Position numbers and translations under genes: made by a program
The notes under the pieces: generated by a model
What the model saw: the letters and a program-made list of their open reading frames with translations, nothing else
Told to the model about the DNA's origin: nothing
Database searches by the model: none
From: Vandiemenella viatica
Lineage: Eukaryota; Arthropoda; Insecta; Orthoptera; Morabidae
Assembly (NCBI GenBank): GCA_031002005.1
Contig: CM061919.1
Span: 177,489,121-177,553,120, forward strand
Direction: 5' to 3'
Length of the DNA: 64,000 nucleotides
Part shown: piece after piece, positions 34,501-46,777 of the stretch
Layout: each line of letters begins with the position of its first letter
Numbering within the stretch: the first letter of the stretch is position 1

Positions 34501-34924
34501 TGACGTCGTAAATGAAAACATCTCAACCAACAGAAGGCTTTACGAAATACATCTATCCCCGAATGACAGGTGCAGAAACTGCGGAAATACGGACACACTG
34601 GCGCACAGAATAACGTGTAACCAAAACCAGAGAATATGGACTTGGGCAAGACGAAGAATAGCCTTCCTTGACAGAACATCCCCCTTAACCGTGAGCATCC
34701 AGGAAATACTGAAACCTGAGAAAATGAGATATCCTGAAACGAAACACAACACGGTACAATGGATACTAGGCAATACCCTAACTTATATGCTACAAACGGA
34801 AAAGAATACTTACGACGAATATATAGCATATATGAATACTGTATATTACGAAATTATCCAAACTCAAAATTATAAAAAAGACTTCGCACGGATGCTCGAT
34901 ATAATGACAGAATCATTCCATTGA
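31596..34924 (+). pseudogene. ORF2 (endonuclease-reverse transcriptase) of the Tx1-like retrotransposon
   Basis: An APE-type endonuclease leads: INMNRL, LQEV, INVYAPSG and GGDFNCVL, then after a TAA at 32145-32147 in the same frame SRLDRIYV and FSDDN (the usual SDH histidine is not there). The frame shifts by -1 at the A7 run near 32708-32714, after which 743 codons stay open to 34924. RT motifs, numbered from 32693, are GKSPGPDG (87-94), RPITLLNSDFK, LDFEKAFD (215-222), RQGCPLS and the catalytic YADD (315-318). A C-terminal finger C627-x2-C630-x7-H638-x3-C642 follows. GTG at 32693 is not a true start, only the first in-frame start-like codon after the shift. All RT catalytic aspartates are intact. 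The stop and the frameshift disable the full polyprotein unless bypassed. Confidence 0.9.
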
Positions 34925-35162
34925 TCACAATTTAACCAAATAAAACTGTTTATAAACCCCGCCAAGACCTAAAGAAAGACTCTTTGAACCAAAGGCACAA
35001 GGGGAACCAAACTGTATCAAATATTCAAATCATAAAGAAACTAATAAAAAAAAAAAAAAATCCAACTGATGGAAACTACCACTAATAAATAACAATCTGG
35101 AAAAGAGAACAATGAAACCCAAAGTTATTATAAAAAGGTATGAAAAAAAATTAAAAAAAAAG

Positions 35163-35222
35163 TGGCTTAGGTGTCTGCCTTGGGATCGAAAGGACCCCGG
35201 TTCGAATACTTGTCTCGGCGGT
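35163..35222 (+). mobile_element. tRNA-derived sequence at the 3' junction of the Tx1-like element
   Basis: GTGGCTTAGGTGTCTGCCTT resembles a D-arm/A-box region. TTGGGATCGAAAGGACC may form an anticodon-arm-like stem and CCCCGGTTCGAATACTTG carries the B box. The D arm is shortened and acceptor pairing is absent, so it is a tRNA-derived repeat or relic. Its first bases resemble the sequence just before the element (GCGGCCTAGTG at 30069-30079), which would fit a TSD. Confidence 0.45.
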
Positions 35223-36502
35223 AATTTTGATTGGCCGATAACCCGAACTTCACCTCTGGCACAGCTTATTGTGTAATTGTGACGTACGCCAGAACGCTTC
35301 CGTAGTTAAACTGTCGATCCTCTGCATCCGGTTGTACTACCGTGTTATGTTAACATGGCTACGACAGGGGCGAAATGCGCAGTTTTTTAAACTCTGTCAC
35401 CAGGTCATTACGACCACTAGAAATTATTATTATAGAGCTAGAGATGGATTAAATTTAGACATGTTAAACAAACAGGAAGATGTGACAAAGTTTATACTTT
35501 TAACTTGTCCTTTTTGCTGGGGGCGCTGAATACAGCTATCTAAAAAGATTGAAAAAAAACTTGATTTCTAAAAACAAATTATTGCGAATTAAACTTGTGA
35601 AGTAAATTCGTTTGGTGTTAGTCCTGTTGAGAGTGTTTCGATTTGTTGCGCATTCCAGTTCTCTCATGGTAGGACCTATAGTTTAATCAGGAATGAAAAC
35701 AACGGAGCGTCGTGGCGTACCTCATACGATCAAACAGAGCTCTTAAAAGTTTCTGATCGGACTCGGAGCCCAAATTGTGAAAGCAATCACCTTGACCACA
35801 GATCTACAATACAGCTGTGAAACCAACAAACTGGGTATCTTATGTACCTAACTACTGTTCCTTGAAAAGCTGACAGAATAATAAGTACTACTAGTTTATA
35901 AAAATCATTTTAAAATAAATAAAAATGTAACAAGAATCGGAACAGTGGCAATTATAAATATTTAATCTCGTAAGAAACCTTCTTGTTTAAATTTTTTTTA
36001 CAGCTGGAAGAAGCAAAACGAAATAGTTAAATTGGTCAAATATGAAACAATAAAAATATCATTACAGAATATAAGAGTAAGAAATACCTCTGTATTATGA
36101 AAGGGTTTCTCCTCCCTTGGAATATCGGTCGGTGGAATTTAAGTGTATTTGAGTAGATATATTCCAATTACCAAAACTCATCTTGCCTACATTTAACCCG
36201 TTCACTGCAAGTTGTCGAAATATGCAGCTATCATCTGGTTCGGAAGACATTACAACGATGTCAATTCACCTTGCAGGAACAACATGAATGTTGACTGTGT
36301 CGTTCTCTACCCTGGGAATAATTCTCTACAACCCATTCTGTGTGTGCAAGTAATAGTTGCATTGATCTTCTTTTTTGTATTTCTTACGATATACTAAAAG
36401 CAATGAGATCGAAAACGAAGCAATCTTAGATTAAAAAAATACTGCGGCTTGTACCGACATATCATTATTTCTATTTTTACACGTTTTATACTAGCTTGTA
36501 TC
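35223..36502. other. Unassigned AT-rich sequence
   Basis: No gene, TIR or RNA signature found over about 1.3 kb. Confidence 0.5.
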
Positions 36503-37412
36503 AATGTAATGAAATATTCAAATTCAATTTTCACTTCTAGACGTCTGAATCATTTGAAACTTTTTGCACACGTACTAAGATCTGATGGCAGTATAATCAT
36601 TTCGTAGGTATGTCCTGGTATTCTTGTTACTTTAACAGTAACAACAAAAAAGTGGTTAAATGTAACAGAATATTCAAATTCAATTTTCACCCATTTCTTG
36701 ACGTCCGAATTCTCTGAAATTTTGCACATGTGCTAAAATCAGTAGACAATGCAATTAAGTTTCTATCTATGTCCTGGTATTCTCATTACTTTAACAGTAA
36801 TAACAGAAAAGTGATTGAATGTAACATGATCTTTAATTAAATTTTCGCCCACTTCCATATGTCCAAATTGTTTGAAATTTAGCACAAGTGTTAAGATCCA
36901 ATGAAAATACGATATTTCATAGGTAAGTCCTTATATTCTGATTACTTAAACAGTAACAAAAAAGTGGTTGAATATGACGGAATCTTCAAATTCAATTTTT
37001 ACCCATTCCCAGAAGTCTAAATTGTTTGAAATTTTTCGCACGTGTTAAGAACGGATGTCAATACAATAATTTCGAGGCTATGTCCTACTATTTTAATTAC
37101 TTTGTAGGTAACAACAGAAAAGTGATTGAATGTAACAATTCAATTTTCACACACTTCCATACGTTCGAATTGTTTAAAGTATTAAGTACCGATGTCAGTA
37201 CAATAATTTCATAGCTATGTCCCGGTATTTTAATTACTTTGACAATAACAACAAAAAATTGGTTGAATGTAACGGAACCTTCGAATAATTTTTATCAACT
37301 TCCATACTTCCATATTGTTTGAAATTTAACACACGTATTAAGTACTGATGACAATACAATGATTTCATAGCTACGTCCCCGTATTGTCATTACTGTGACA
37401 GTAACAAAGGTT
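36503..37412. repeat. Tandem array, six diverged units of about 155 bp
   Basis: Units begin near 36503, 36659, 36817, 36971, 37127 and 37265 (lengths about 138-158). Each contains AATGTAAC.GAAT.TTCAAAT, a TTCAATTTTCACCCA block, GAATTGTTTGAAATTT.GCAC, and TATGTCCTGGTATTCT.ATTA followed by TTAACAGTAA.AACA. The units are well diverged from one another, so the array is old. No open frame persists across units. It is satellite-like DNA. Confidence 0.88.
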
Positions 37413-37476
37413 TTAAAAAGCTAAGAAACATGTTTTTGTAGCAATGTAACCAAAAAGTTAAAAATAAAATTATAGC

Positions 37477-37930
37477 TTAAAAAACTAAAAAAACACGTAT
37501 TTCGCTGCATTGAGAACTAGAAAGTTAAAATAATTTTTAAATAAAGATTTTGTTCAACAACGATAAGATACAGTTCAATATGACTTCATTTCTTGAATAA
37601 GCTTATGATAAGAATTCATTGATAAGAAAATTAAAATGTAAAAAAGCGTGAGGTACTCTCTGCTTACTTTCATAATGCTCTACCTTTAAAAATAGCTAGC
37701 GATGAATAATTTAAGACAACTGATATATAGCATTCCATGATATTTATTTTTTTTTTACATTAAAATTAATGTTTTGGTCACTGAATTAATTCTTACTTCA
37801 AGCTTATTCAAGAAATTAAGTCATACTGAGTGGTGGGATATCCTATCGCTGTTGAACTAAATCTTTATTTAAAGATTATTTTAACTTTTTAGTACACATT
37901 TCTACGAAAAGCGAATTTTTTTGTTTTTTA
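37477..37930. repeat. Large imperfect inverted repeat, arms about 170 bp
   Basis: The left arm 37477-37646 is the reverse complement, with scattered mismatches, of 37750-37930. Landmarks are AATAAAGATTTTGTTCAACA (left) against TGTTGAACTAAATCTTTATT (right), and TTCTTGAATAAGCTT against AAGCTTATTCAAGAA. The spacer is about 100 bp. It directly follows the tandem array, and no TIR-flanking duplication is visible. It may be a foldback transposon. Confidence 0.82.
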
Positions 37931-38110
37931 AACAATAGCATTATTTTTCTACTACGTTGGAAGAAGAGAACTATACCTTTCGTTACCATTTACCAGTTTC
38001 CAGCGTACATTCTTGTCTCTGTTTATTGTTATTGACCATAAAAGACGTCGCTTTTAAATACGTGCCTCATACTTGTAGGTTTTTGTCCGTTGCTTGTAAT
38101 AAGAGGACTT

Positions 38111-38360
38111 CCGAGCGTGGTGGCGTAACGGCTAGCTTTCTGGCCTCGCATTCGGGAGGACGGCGGGTCGAATTCCCGTCCAGAGTTCCAGATTTGGGTT
38201 TTCTATGGTTTCCCAAATCACTCCAGGCAAATTCCGGGATGCTTCCTTCAAAAAGCCATGGCCGAATTCCTTCCAATTCCTTGCCCCCCATCCATTCCCG
38301 TCTCTAAAGACCTCGCTGTTAGAGAGACGTTAAACAGATAAAAAGAAAAAGAAAAAAAAA
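38111..38360 (+). mobile_element. tRNA-derived SINE (family 1), copy 6
   Basis: Head CCGAGCGTGGTGGCGTAACG, B box GGGTCGAATTCCC (one change from consensus), CCTTGCCCCCCATCC, GTTAGAGAGACGTTAAACAG and an A-rich tail (38339-38360). The target GTAATAAGAGGACTT (38096-38110) recurs after the tail as GTAATAGGACT (38361-38371), a TSD with a small deletion. Confidence 0.92.
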
Positions 38361-38394
38361 GTAATAGGACTCAGGAAACTGGAACTAAAATAAC

Positions 38395-38850
38395 GAAAGT
38401 TCCTGAGAAAAATCATGGGTTCCAGAAGAGGGCAAAAACAGACACAGGCACAATAAGGACCAATGTCAACAACTGGAGAACATTACAAAAGTTACGAGAA
38501 TGGGGAGATTAATCTTCTATGGTCATATAGTGCGAATGGACAATCAGAGAATCACCTCCAAAATCTTTATCACCGTCTCTAGAGAGAAAACGAGGCTAGT
38601 AAGAAAGGTTCTCGAACAACTGGAAATTGACACCAACGAGATTTATAGCAGGGTTAAGTACAGAATGTTGTTTAAACCGTCCGAGTCTCTCCAGTTGATA
38701 ACAGCCAAAACACTGCGCCCCGAAACTGGTGCAAAATGGACCTAGGAAAGAAAAGACAACCAACGTACAAGGATGAAGAAATACTAGGCTTAGAAGGAAG
38801 CTCGCAAAGCTAAGTACCACCTGGCCCACAGTAGCCGAAACGAAAAAGAA
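38395..38850 (+). pseudogene. Non-LTR reverse transcriptase C-terminal tail relic
   Basis: Fragments match the end of a common insect LINE RT: KFLRKIMGSRRGQKQ (about 38398-38440), then a frame (38500-38745) reading MGRLIFYGHIVRMDNQRITS, KIFITVSREKTR and VLEQLEIDTNEIYSRVKYRM, where the family has RR..FYGH..RM...RLT..IF and later W..EV..DL..L.I. The remainder (AKWT to RRKLA) resembles the W.EERK..HSE.MK..W tail. The RT core is missing and frames shift. A minus-strand frame at 38596-38895 is a shadow. Confidence 0.65.
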
Positions 38851-41268
38851 GAAGAGAGAATTATGGTCAATAAATTGACGCCGCTTTCTTCCCATCCTCG
38901 GTATTCACCTGACTCAGTTTCACTATTTTTCTTTTAAACAAAATTTTTTCTGAGAGTTTATATTTTATAATCCAATTATGCCATTAAAGACAAGTCTGAA
39001 AGATTTCCGTGTCAGATTCGCAGTATAGACTTTGGTGAGGAGTAGTTTAAAAGTGACTCTAATGGGAAACTTTTTGGGTTAATAGAAAAAAAAAATATTT
39101 TCCAAAAATTTCACAAACTTTCCTCACAGATATCGTAGATCGCAAATAACAGTTACGTCCGAGAATCCAAGATAGTTGTTGGTATTCAGCTACCAGCTCA
39201 CTGCAGCTGTAATGAAATCATTTGTGAGCGGCACCCAACCTTATAGGAAATGATTTCCAGCGGATTGAAAACATGCAATGCGATACTACAGCGCTGTCCG
39301 ACACAGCACCCTCCTCTATATACTAATCCCCCCACCACCCCCCGACCACTGCACCCAACGAAATTTACATCTGCCTTGGCGGGGAAACAGATGGCGGAAC
39401 GGATAGGGCAGTCTTTTATTGCCCCTAAATACGTAACTCGCCTGAAATATTAAGTGTGCTGCAGGGCTGGTGGTGTCGTTTCTTTGGGGAATGCAGAAGC
39501 AGTATTTTCGTGGGTCGGCTGCAGCTGCCACCCTGCAGTAGGCTGGAACACCGTGTCGAAGGATTGTCAGGACGAACAATCTTGGCCTCCGATAATTGAC
39601 TTAATTTTCTATGGCAGGAACAGTCTCAAACGTCTTAATGCTTTAGCGTGTGATTGTCCTGTTTTCTGAAAACACTTCTAGTATTGATGTTACCTCGATA
39701 TTATTTACACTCATATATCTTCCAGTTTCACTATAAGCCTTTTTTAGTAGCATCAGAACCAGGTTTGCCTCCCATACTCTATTATATTTCACGTAGGCGT
39801 ACTCTATAGTATACCTATATAATATATACTCTTTTTTATCCAACACATATTCTCACCTCAATGATTGAATATTTACGTCCAAAAATAGTATACAAACGAC
39901 AAAGCTAATGATTATCTGGAGTAGTAGTTTGATTTCACTGAAAAAAATATGGTTATTTTCATTAAATAAATTTAATTTAAAAACACCCATCAAATATGAA
40001 AATTTTGTTTGTGTTATTGAAGATTTGAGGCCCCATAAACTTGAAATTATTGTGGACCGTTTTTATAAAGAAAAACTAGCGCTGAATGAGTTGCAAGGAA
40101 ACTCATAGATGGTTAAAATTTTATTGATTTACCTATCTCTCAAAAATCTCAGTACATATTCAATAAAGTTAAGATTCCAAAAATATTTAAAATAATTTCT
40201 TTTCTTTTAGCCGTACTTGCCATTCTGCATTCGTTGAGTTTTTTCTGTCATTAACGCAAAAAGTAGAGATGAAAGCAAAAAATCTTCACTCAGCTTAATA
40301 AAGTATGAGCGCGTCGTATATTTTGATTTAAATATAGACTGTATAGATGCTGTGGAAGTTTTTTAGAAGTGTAAGTATTTAAATGTGTAAAAAAATAAAT
40401 GAAACATAATAAATAAACTTTTTTCTATACAGTGTACACTAATTTTGCAATCATAAAACACAAATGTACTCTTATTGTTGCAACAAAAAGTGACAACCCT
40501 AATCAGAACCAAAAAATATTTATATTTATTAAATTCTGATCTACAATTCTCAGTATACTAACTGAGCCTGACAGTTTGTACTACTTGTTGTTATGTAATA
40601 TTTCGGGCTGACATCATCACCAAATCCGGTTGTTCATTCACGTGGGCTCTGCAATGGACTGCACCTGCCTTCTCCAAGTATAAATTCTCAGCTAAATCCA
40701 TTGATCCTCCGAATATCTTTGTCAAATCGGTATTTTCCTCTTGATCTCCGACGACATCCTGGACACGACTCCAACTCTTTAAAGATCTCAATATTCCTAC
40801 AATGACTTCTCAGTACATATATTCTTTCGTGCGCTTTCCCGTATAACGTTTTTACTTGTTTACATCAAATTTACAGGTACACAATTATAATGCAAGAAAC
40901 AAAAATAGCTTGTAAAAAGAACAAACATCAGTGTCATTAGTAGGAAGAGGAGTTAATTATTCAGGGACACATCTGTTTAATAAACTTCCTAGAAGTATGA
41001 AATAAATTGTAGATGATAAAAATGTATTTAAAGAAAAAGTGATGGCAATGCCTCCTACGCTGTTCAAGAATTTGTACAAAACAATTAACTGTATCTAATA
41101 TTCCATTTGCAAAATTCGGTAATAAAAATTAATGTTTGACTTTTTTCCATGCGATTACGTTTTGACCTATGGCATAAGAGATATTTGTAAAGACTGTTGG
41201 AGTACGGAACGCAATTTGCGAAAGTGTCAATACGCACTTGCCCCGTTTTTCTTCTTTGCCCTCTCCAA

Positions 41269-41271
<3 letters not shown>
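38851..41271. other. Unassigned sequence
   Basis: Mostly AT-rich. A GC-richer patch at 39230-39580 has a C-rich stretch and short open frames on both strands (39250-39453, 39316-39579, 39454-39669) without any domain I know. I see no element ends. Confidence 0.45.

Positions 41272-41302
<31 letters not shown>
41272..41302 (+). repeat. Poly(A) run, 31 nt
   Basis: An uninterrupted A run preceded by about 170 bp of non-repetitive sequence. It may be the tail of a retroposed transcript; source unknown. Confidence 0.85.
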
Positions 41303-41304
<2 letters not shown>

Positions 41305-44300
41305 ACTTCCAAAAAGTGTTTGAGACATACCGCTTAAGAAAGTTTCCCTTAGATCCTTTCACCTTAGAAGAATACTTCTTTATATTTTTGGATGTGACAG
41401 ACTGTGTCTTATTTCATCGTTTCTTTGGAAATCAATTTTTTCTGATAGCGTAGAAGTATAATAATAGACCAAAATTTAAATTCACATAACGGAGGTGCGA
41501 GAACCAACTTCACAGCTTTATTAGAAGTCTCTTTGTGTTTGTCTAAAACAGCCTGTTACCTTAAATCTCTGGCGTTTCACACAGTTTGCAGCTTCAGCAA
41601 TTAAAACTGAAGAAATAAACCCTTTGAAGATCTATGTAAATGCATTTAAAACTTACTGTTATACTATTGAAAATCATACTTTATGTTCTCTTACAAAACA
41701 TAAACATCATGTTCTCTTAATATCCTCGAAACATAGAGAAAAATTAAGTACAATTACTGCCAGAAGCACTGGAGAAAACGAAGAAATACTTGAATACTAA
41801 AAATTGATATTATATCAAGATTTTTGTGTGTTTTTGTCGTTTTGTTGTTTTTTTTATTGGTTTCTTTATTACTTTCTGAGACAGTCAAACGACAGTATAA
41901 CGAGCAGTTACTTTTTAACAACCTTTGTCCTATGAAGTTTTTTCCTACAACTTTACTACCCCAAGGCGCATTATCCAGAGTTGTCTACCAAATCCATCGT
42001 CTAGACATGCTATCCCATTTGTTGGTGTAATATTTGATGCTGCCGTGCATTGCTTTCAACGTTTAGATATTTGGTATGTCTATGTTTATAATATTATATT
42101 TCGTGAGTATTCCTCCACAGTATGGATCCACGACTTTGTTATACTGCTCTGAATAAACATCCAAACTTTTGGAAGCGTGAATGAATAAAGGAACAGCAGA
42201 AATGGTATGTTGCTTTATTTTCCTCTTCGATCTTACAGTGTTATTTAGTTTTGTGTACTGTTACATATATTCCTAGAAATTCACAAGTTTATTCTTCTTT
42301 AAAATAAAAAAAAAAACTTTCTATTTACTGAATTTATGTCCAAAATAATTATAGCATATAGTTTAGTATGTTGGTATTTCATAAAACTAAAATTTCCAGC
42401 TTAAATGTTAAAGTCCTGCTAAGACTTAAAATTAAATGTACTTTTTGTAAAGTTAACAGGACTTAGTGTCATAATATTTTATCAATACTTGGTATTTGTT
42501 ATATAGAAACACATGCGTTGTGTTGTGCTTGTTGCAATACTGTCTCATACTGTACTTGTGCGCCGAAATTAAAGTTTTGTATAACTTAAAGAGATTAAGA
42601 GCAATTTCTTTCATATTACGAATTCTCCAAGAAATTACCCTTCAGTGATTTCGAAAATTCGACAGTGATACCGTTTTAATTGTTTGTGGTGTATAGTCTG
42701 CCATCAGTTTCCCTTCAAACGGACTTCTGCAATACGCAAGTTTTTGTTTTGAATCCTTTCACTGTTAAGCATTAATCGATAAGCACCTCATTTTAATCAG
42801 AGAATTTCAATAAGCTCAGAAGATCTGTACAGAATTGATAAAGTAAAAAGAATACGTATGTGATTGTTTAATCTAGTATTTCAGAAATCATTCTTCCTAT
42901 TGTACGTCGGAAAACATTAAGATCACCACGAAAAAAATAGATAAATACCTGAAGATAATTTCCCACAGGTTTTCTATGTAGTGGTGTAGTCTGTTGCACA
43001 GAATATGCTAAAAAAATAAGATTTTAGTTCAGGTCCTGGAGTTAATTAAAAGTATTCAAAATAGAAACTGATTTGTTTTAAATTTATAATAGTTTTCCTG
43101 ATTGTTAGCTTGGTATTTGATTATATTACTTTCATAATGTTTTAAATTTAATGATTCACATCTACTATTTCTGAAATAAAACTCTGTAGATTTAAAATAT
43201 TACTTTGTAACACATTTGCCTCCTATCTGTAACGTATAGTTTTGTGGTACTTTTTCAATACTTAACGGTCTCCGCAAAGCTTAAGCAACTGCCACAAAAA
43301 GTTTTATGAATATGAAAATGATTTTTCTTGAATTTGTATGTGCCCTTAGATGCGTTGTTATGGCATTGTGTTATACCTATCACTGTTTATAAGTCGTACC
43401 TAGTAAATATAAAAACTAACAAAATAATGAAAAATTTACTTAACTCTAGTAATAATTTAATCTCGTATGGAGGAAACGTGAGGAATTAGGCGTAAATTAT
43501 TTTTGTCAAATACCAAAGACAGGCTTCATTTGTTGTTTTGTGCGAACGCAAATTCATGTGATAAATCAATTAGACTATATGTTTTAAGCGATCAAAACAA
43601 AAAAATTACCAGGGTATTGCAAGGCCGAAAAATTCGGATGACAGCAGACATTTTAGTGATTGTTTTATGAACTCAATTTGTATAAATAATTATTTTTAAG
43701 CAAATGCAATGAAAGTAGGACAACGTGGTGTAGCGTTGTTCAAATTCATTTTGAAGAAAAACTTGAAACAATTCAAATACGTTCAAAATCAAACCAACAC
43801 GACAGAACAAACACTGATGCTGTGACCAAAGTAATTTGAAACAGATACACTTGAAAGTAAAACATAATATACATCATATTTCAAATTTTTCGGTATCAGA
43901 TGTGGCTAACAAAAAATTCTCTAATTTCATAGACGTTCCCGGTAACGAGTAACGGGTATAAACGTGCAAGGTTGAAAATAGAAAGAAACAAAGATTCATT
44001 TTCACTGGTATAGTATTAATTATTAATACGATCTGATTTACTTTTATTTGAGGCAACGACCCACATCATCCAGTTGTTGGTTTAAGTATACTGTTTTGTC
44101 CCTGAAAAGGAAAGTTCAAGTAAAATACCGTTTAAAATTCGTTACATTGATAGTGAACTCTAATATCCCCGGTCCTAGAAACTGGATCATTAAGTCACAT
44201 TTCTACAACTAAACAGTCTCAATTCTACAGTCGAAAAATGAAGTGGAAAATTGCAGCTTCTGAGGAGTACTTTAAATAAATGATGTTGGTACTGCACAAA

Positions 44301-45071
44301 TCTGAACAAATTTTGACTTTGCGAAATGTTTCATTAACATTTAGGAATCAACTGCTGAGAATAATCTTCTACGATAAATGTTATTGTAACCGACTGAAAA
44401 ACTCCGGACGTGCATGAATTAAAAATAAAACTATTCCACATAACTTTGACGACATGAATCATAAATATAAATAATAAAAAAATAAATATTTAAACATGTT
44501 GGTTTGTTATGTTACAATTTGTCACAATGTTTGTGATCGGTACTCTCATCATGCTGTTAATCTCGGATTGATACCAAGGGAAGGCTTTAAAGTCACCTCT
44601 AGCAACAGGCTGCTCTTAATAGTTTACTATCAGAGTGTAATGCGCGATGATGATCCGTTATTATCTTAATGCCACGAAGGGTTACGGTCTTTCAGTCACC
44701 GCCAGGTATCAGCTGACATTAATCCATTATTACCACGCAGTTTACTCCCTTGGTCAGCAATACATACGTGAAGATATGACCTGCTTATTACCATTAATAT
44801 CAGTAAACTATAATCTTATATCTACTGCATGGTAAAGTGCTATTGTCACCACTAGCTACAATCTGATTGAGAACTCTTTAATGTCATAGCAAGCAACTAT
44901 CTCGTCACCATTGGCTATAGGAATACGCGAATAACTTTTTCTCTTTTATTTATTACGCAACTGTTTGTTAAAAGTAATGACACAGAATACATTTCCTTTC
45001 CGGTATTCATTTGTTTAATTTACTTAAATATACAAATATTCTCCCACTAGCACGTAAAAAATGACGGGTTG
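41303..45071. other. Unassigned AT-rich sequence
   Basis: Almost 3.8 kb without a credible gene, TIR, tRNA-like sequence or tandem repeat. At 44590-44930 a loose GTCACC-containing motif recurs four times at irregular spacing, too weak to call a repeat. Confidence 0.5.
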
Positions 45072-45079
45072 AATGCAAT

Positions 45080-46769
45080 TAAAGATGGCAATCCCGCAGT
45101 GTTTTCAATCCCGCAGGATTTTTGCGGGATTTGCACCAAGAGTTTTTTAACGCATATATTTGAAACATAGTTATTTAAAATGTTATTAAATTAAATAATA
45201 AACGTCTTTTAATTAAAGTAATAAATCAATTTTAATGTTAAATGATAAAAATAACAGTTAACAATATTTTAATTGGCAAAATGACACTAATTTTTTTTAG
45301 CAAGTCTTAAGTATACTTCGAGGTTTTACATTTTTCTTTTTTTAAATTTAAACCAATTTTTAAATAATTAATCAAAAATGGAAAATATTCAGTCTTAGGT
45401 CATATTATGTGCCTTACAATAATCACATCAGTTTAAAAACATGGTATGCATAATGACCAAGTCACCACTCTTTTAATTTTTATTCTTTATTCTAAATAAA
45501 CATTCCATAACACCAAGAGAAAGCATACGATTTCACAAAGTGAAGTGAATATACTTTGCAAAGTGTAGACTTGGCTCTGAACAAGATCTTATAACTTTTT
45601 GTCACTGCGCAAGCACGAGACTTGGCCTATCTTTAAAATAATTTTTTTTTTTGTGGGATTCATTATTATGTCTCCTGATTCCTTGAATGATCTTATAGTA
45701 GATTCATTGTTATTAAAAGAAACTACTCACTAAGAAGTAAGATTTCAAGTATTTAAGCTTTACTTTAAGTGGCGTAACGACTTTTTTAGAGTGGAAATTA
45801 TTCTTTTCTTTAGTAAAATAGGAGACTTTCACGGCGTTTGATTGCAGTGAAGTCCTCACGGATGTATCGCCGGATTTCATTGTAAAACCAAGAAATTTCA
45901 CACGTGAGGAAGACGGTGGAGGCAGCCGTCGAAGTATGGTGTTTTTACAACGCAATTCGGCGATACAGCCGTGAGGATTAAATTACACCTTTTTTGCCTT
46001 TAGTCGAAACAATAACAAGGCAAAATGACAAGGAGTTGAAAGGACGCATGCTATTCACTAAAAACTAATGTATTGTGGCGATTGACCAAATCATCCCAAG
46101 AAGAATTAATCAAAAGCCAGAATGGCACGTGTAAACAGGCGGCTTACGTCAAAGAACGCGTGTTTCGAAAGCAATTAGGCGGCGACCAAAACAACAATCA
46201 GTCAAAGGATATACAATTGTCTTTTGATAGCTGCTAAATAAATATGTATGTGATCGTTAAAACTACGAGAACATTAGTTTCGTATCAAAGAATAACCAAA
46301 TTTTCAGCCGCAATTACAGGAAGCTGTCACATTTACTTTATCTGCAAATACAGAAAAGGGGAATAATGAAACCTTGAATAAAAAGCTTTAACTGTGTAGT
46401 TCAGATAACGAGTGCGACACATAAAAAATACTTATTACACAGTTAGAAAATCGTACTAAATACGCAACGTAACTCAAATTATAAAAAAAGTGTCTTTAAA
46501 GTGTATCTATTTACTTACGAATGAAGAAGGTTGACAAAAACACACGTTTGTTCACACGAGTCAAATGTCAACTGGAAGGGTACAGACGAAAAGTGCAATA
46601 CATCCGATTGAGACCGAGTGGGGCAGCGAGTCACGCAGACTGACACACGTTTCCGCCGGATTTAGCGGATTGCGGATCCACTTAATTTTGTGCGGGATCC
46701 GCCAGACTGTCTAATGATGCGGGATCCAGCGGGATTGCGGGATACCGCTTTGCTGGATTGCAATCCTTT
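45080..46769. mobile_element. Probable hAT-type non-autonomous element, about 1.69 kb
   Basis: The left end TAAAGATGGCAATCCCGCAG and the complement of the right end, AAAGGATTGCAATCCAGCAA, are similar inverted ends. The subterminal zones are filled with GCGGGAT/ATCCCGC motifs (45095-45135 and 46650-46760). Outside lie AATGCAAT (45072-45079) and AACGCAAT (46770-46777), an 8-bp duplication with one mismatch. No transposase is recognised; the 80-residue minus-strand frame at 45713-45955 has no known domain. Confidence 0.68.
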
Positions 46770-46777
46770 AACGCAAT

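Larger units (their letters stand above)
30088..35160 (+). mobile_element. Tx1/L1-like non-LTR retrotransposon, near full length
   Basis: About 5.07 kb with a promoter-bearing 5' UTR, ORF1 (zinc knuckle), ORF2 (endonuclease, RT, C-terminal zinc finger), an AT-rich 3' UTR and an A-rich end. The 3' end is ambiguous: A14 at about 35046-35060, or the A9 at about 35152-35160 just before a tRNA-like sequence. Only two adjacent stops in ORF1 plus one stop and one frameshift in ORF2 break it, so the insertion is fairly young. The ORFs are unusually A-rich, unlike the CR1-like copies. Clade placement (Tx1/L1 by RT motifs) is inference. Confidence 0.85.

Noticed and set aside
32693..34924. Separate gene starting at GTG 32693
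   Set aside because: The RT needs the upstream endonuclease; the GTG is simply the first start-like codon after a frameshift in one ORF2.
36503..37412. CRISPR-like array
   Set aside because: Units of about 155 bp repeat along their whole length with no short repeat and unique spacer pattern; the context is eukaryotic.
44590..44930. Tandem repeat with GTCACC motif
   Set aside because: Spacing is irregular and similarity outside the six bases is weak.
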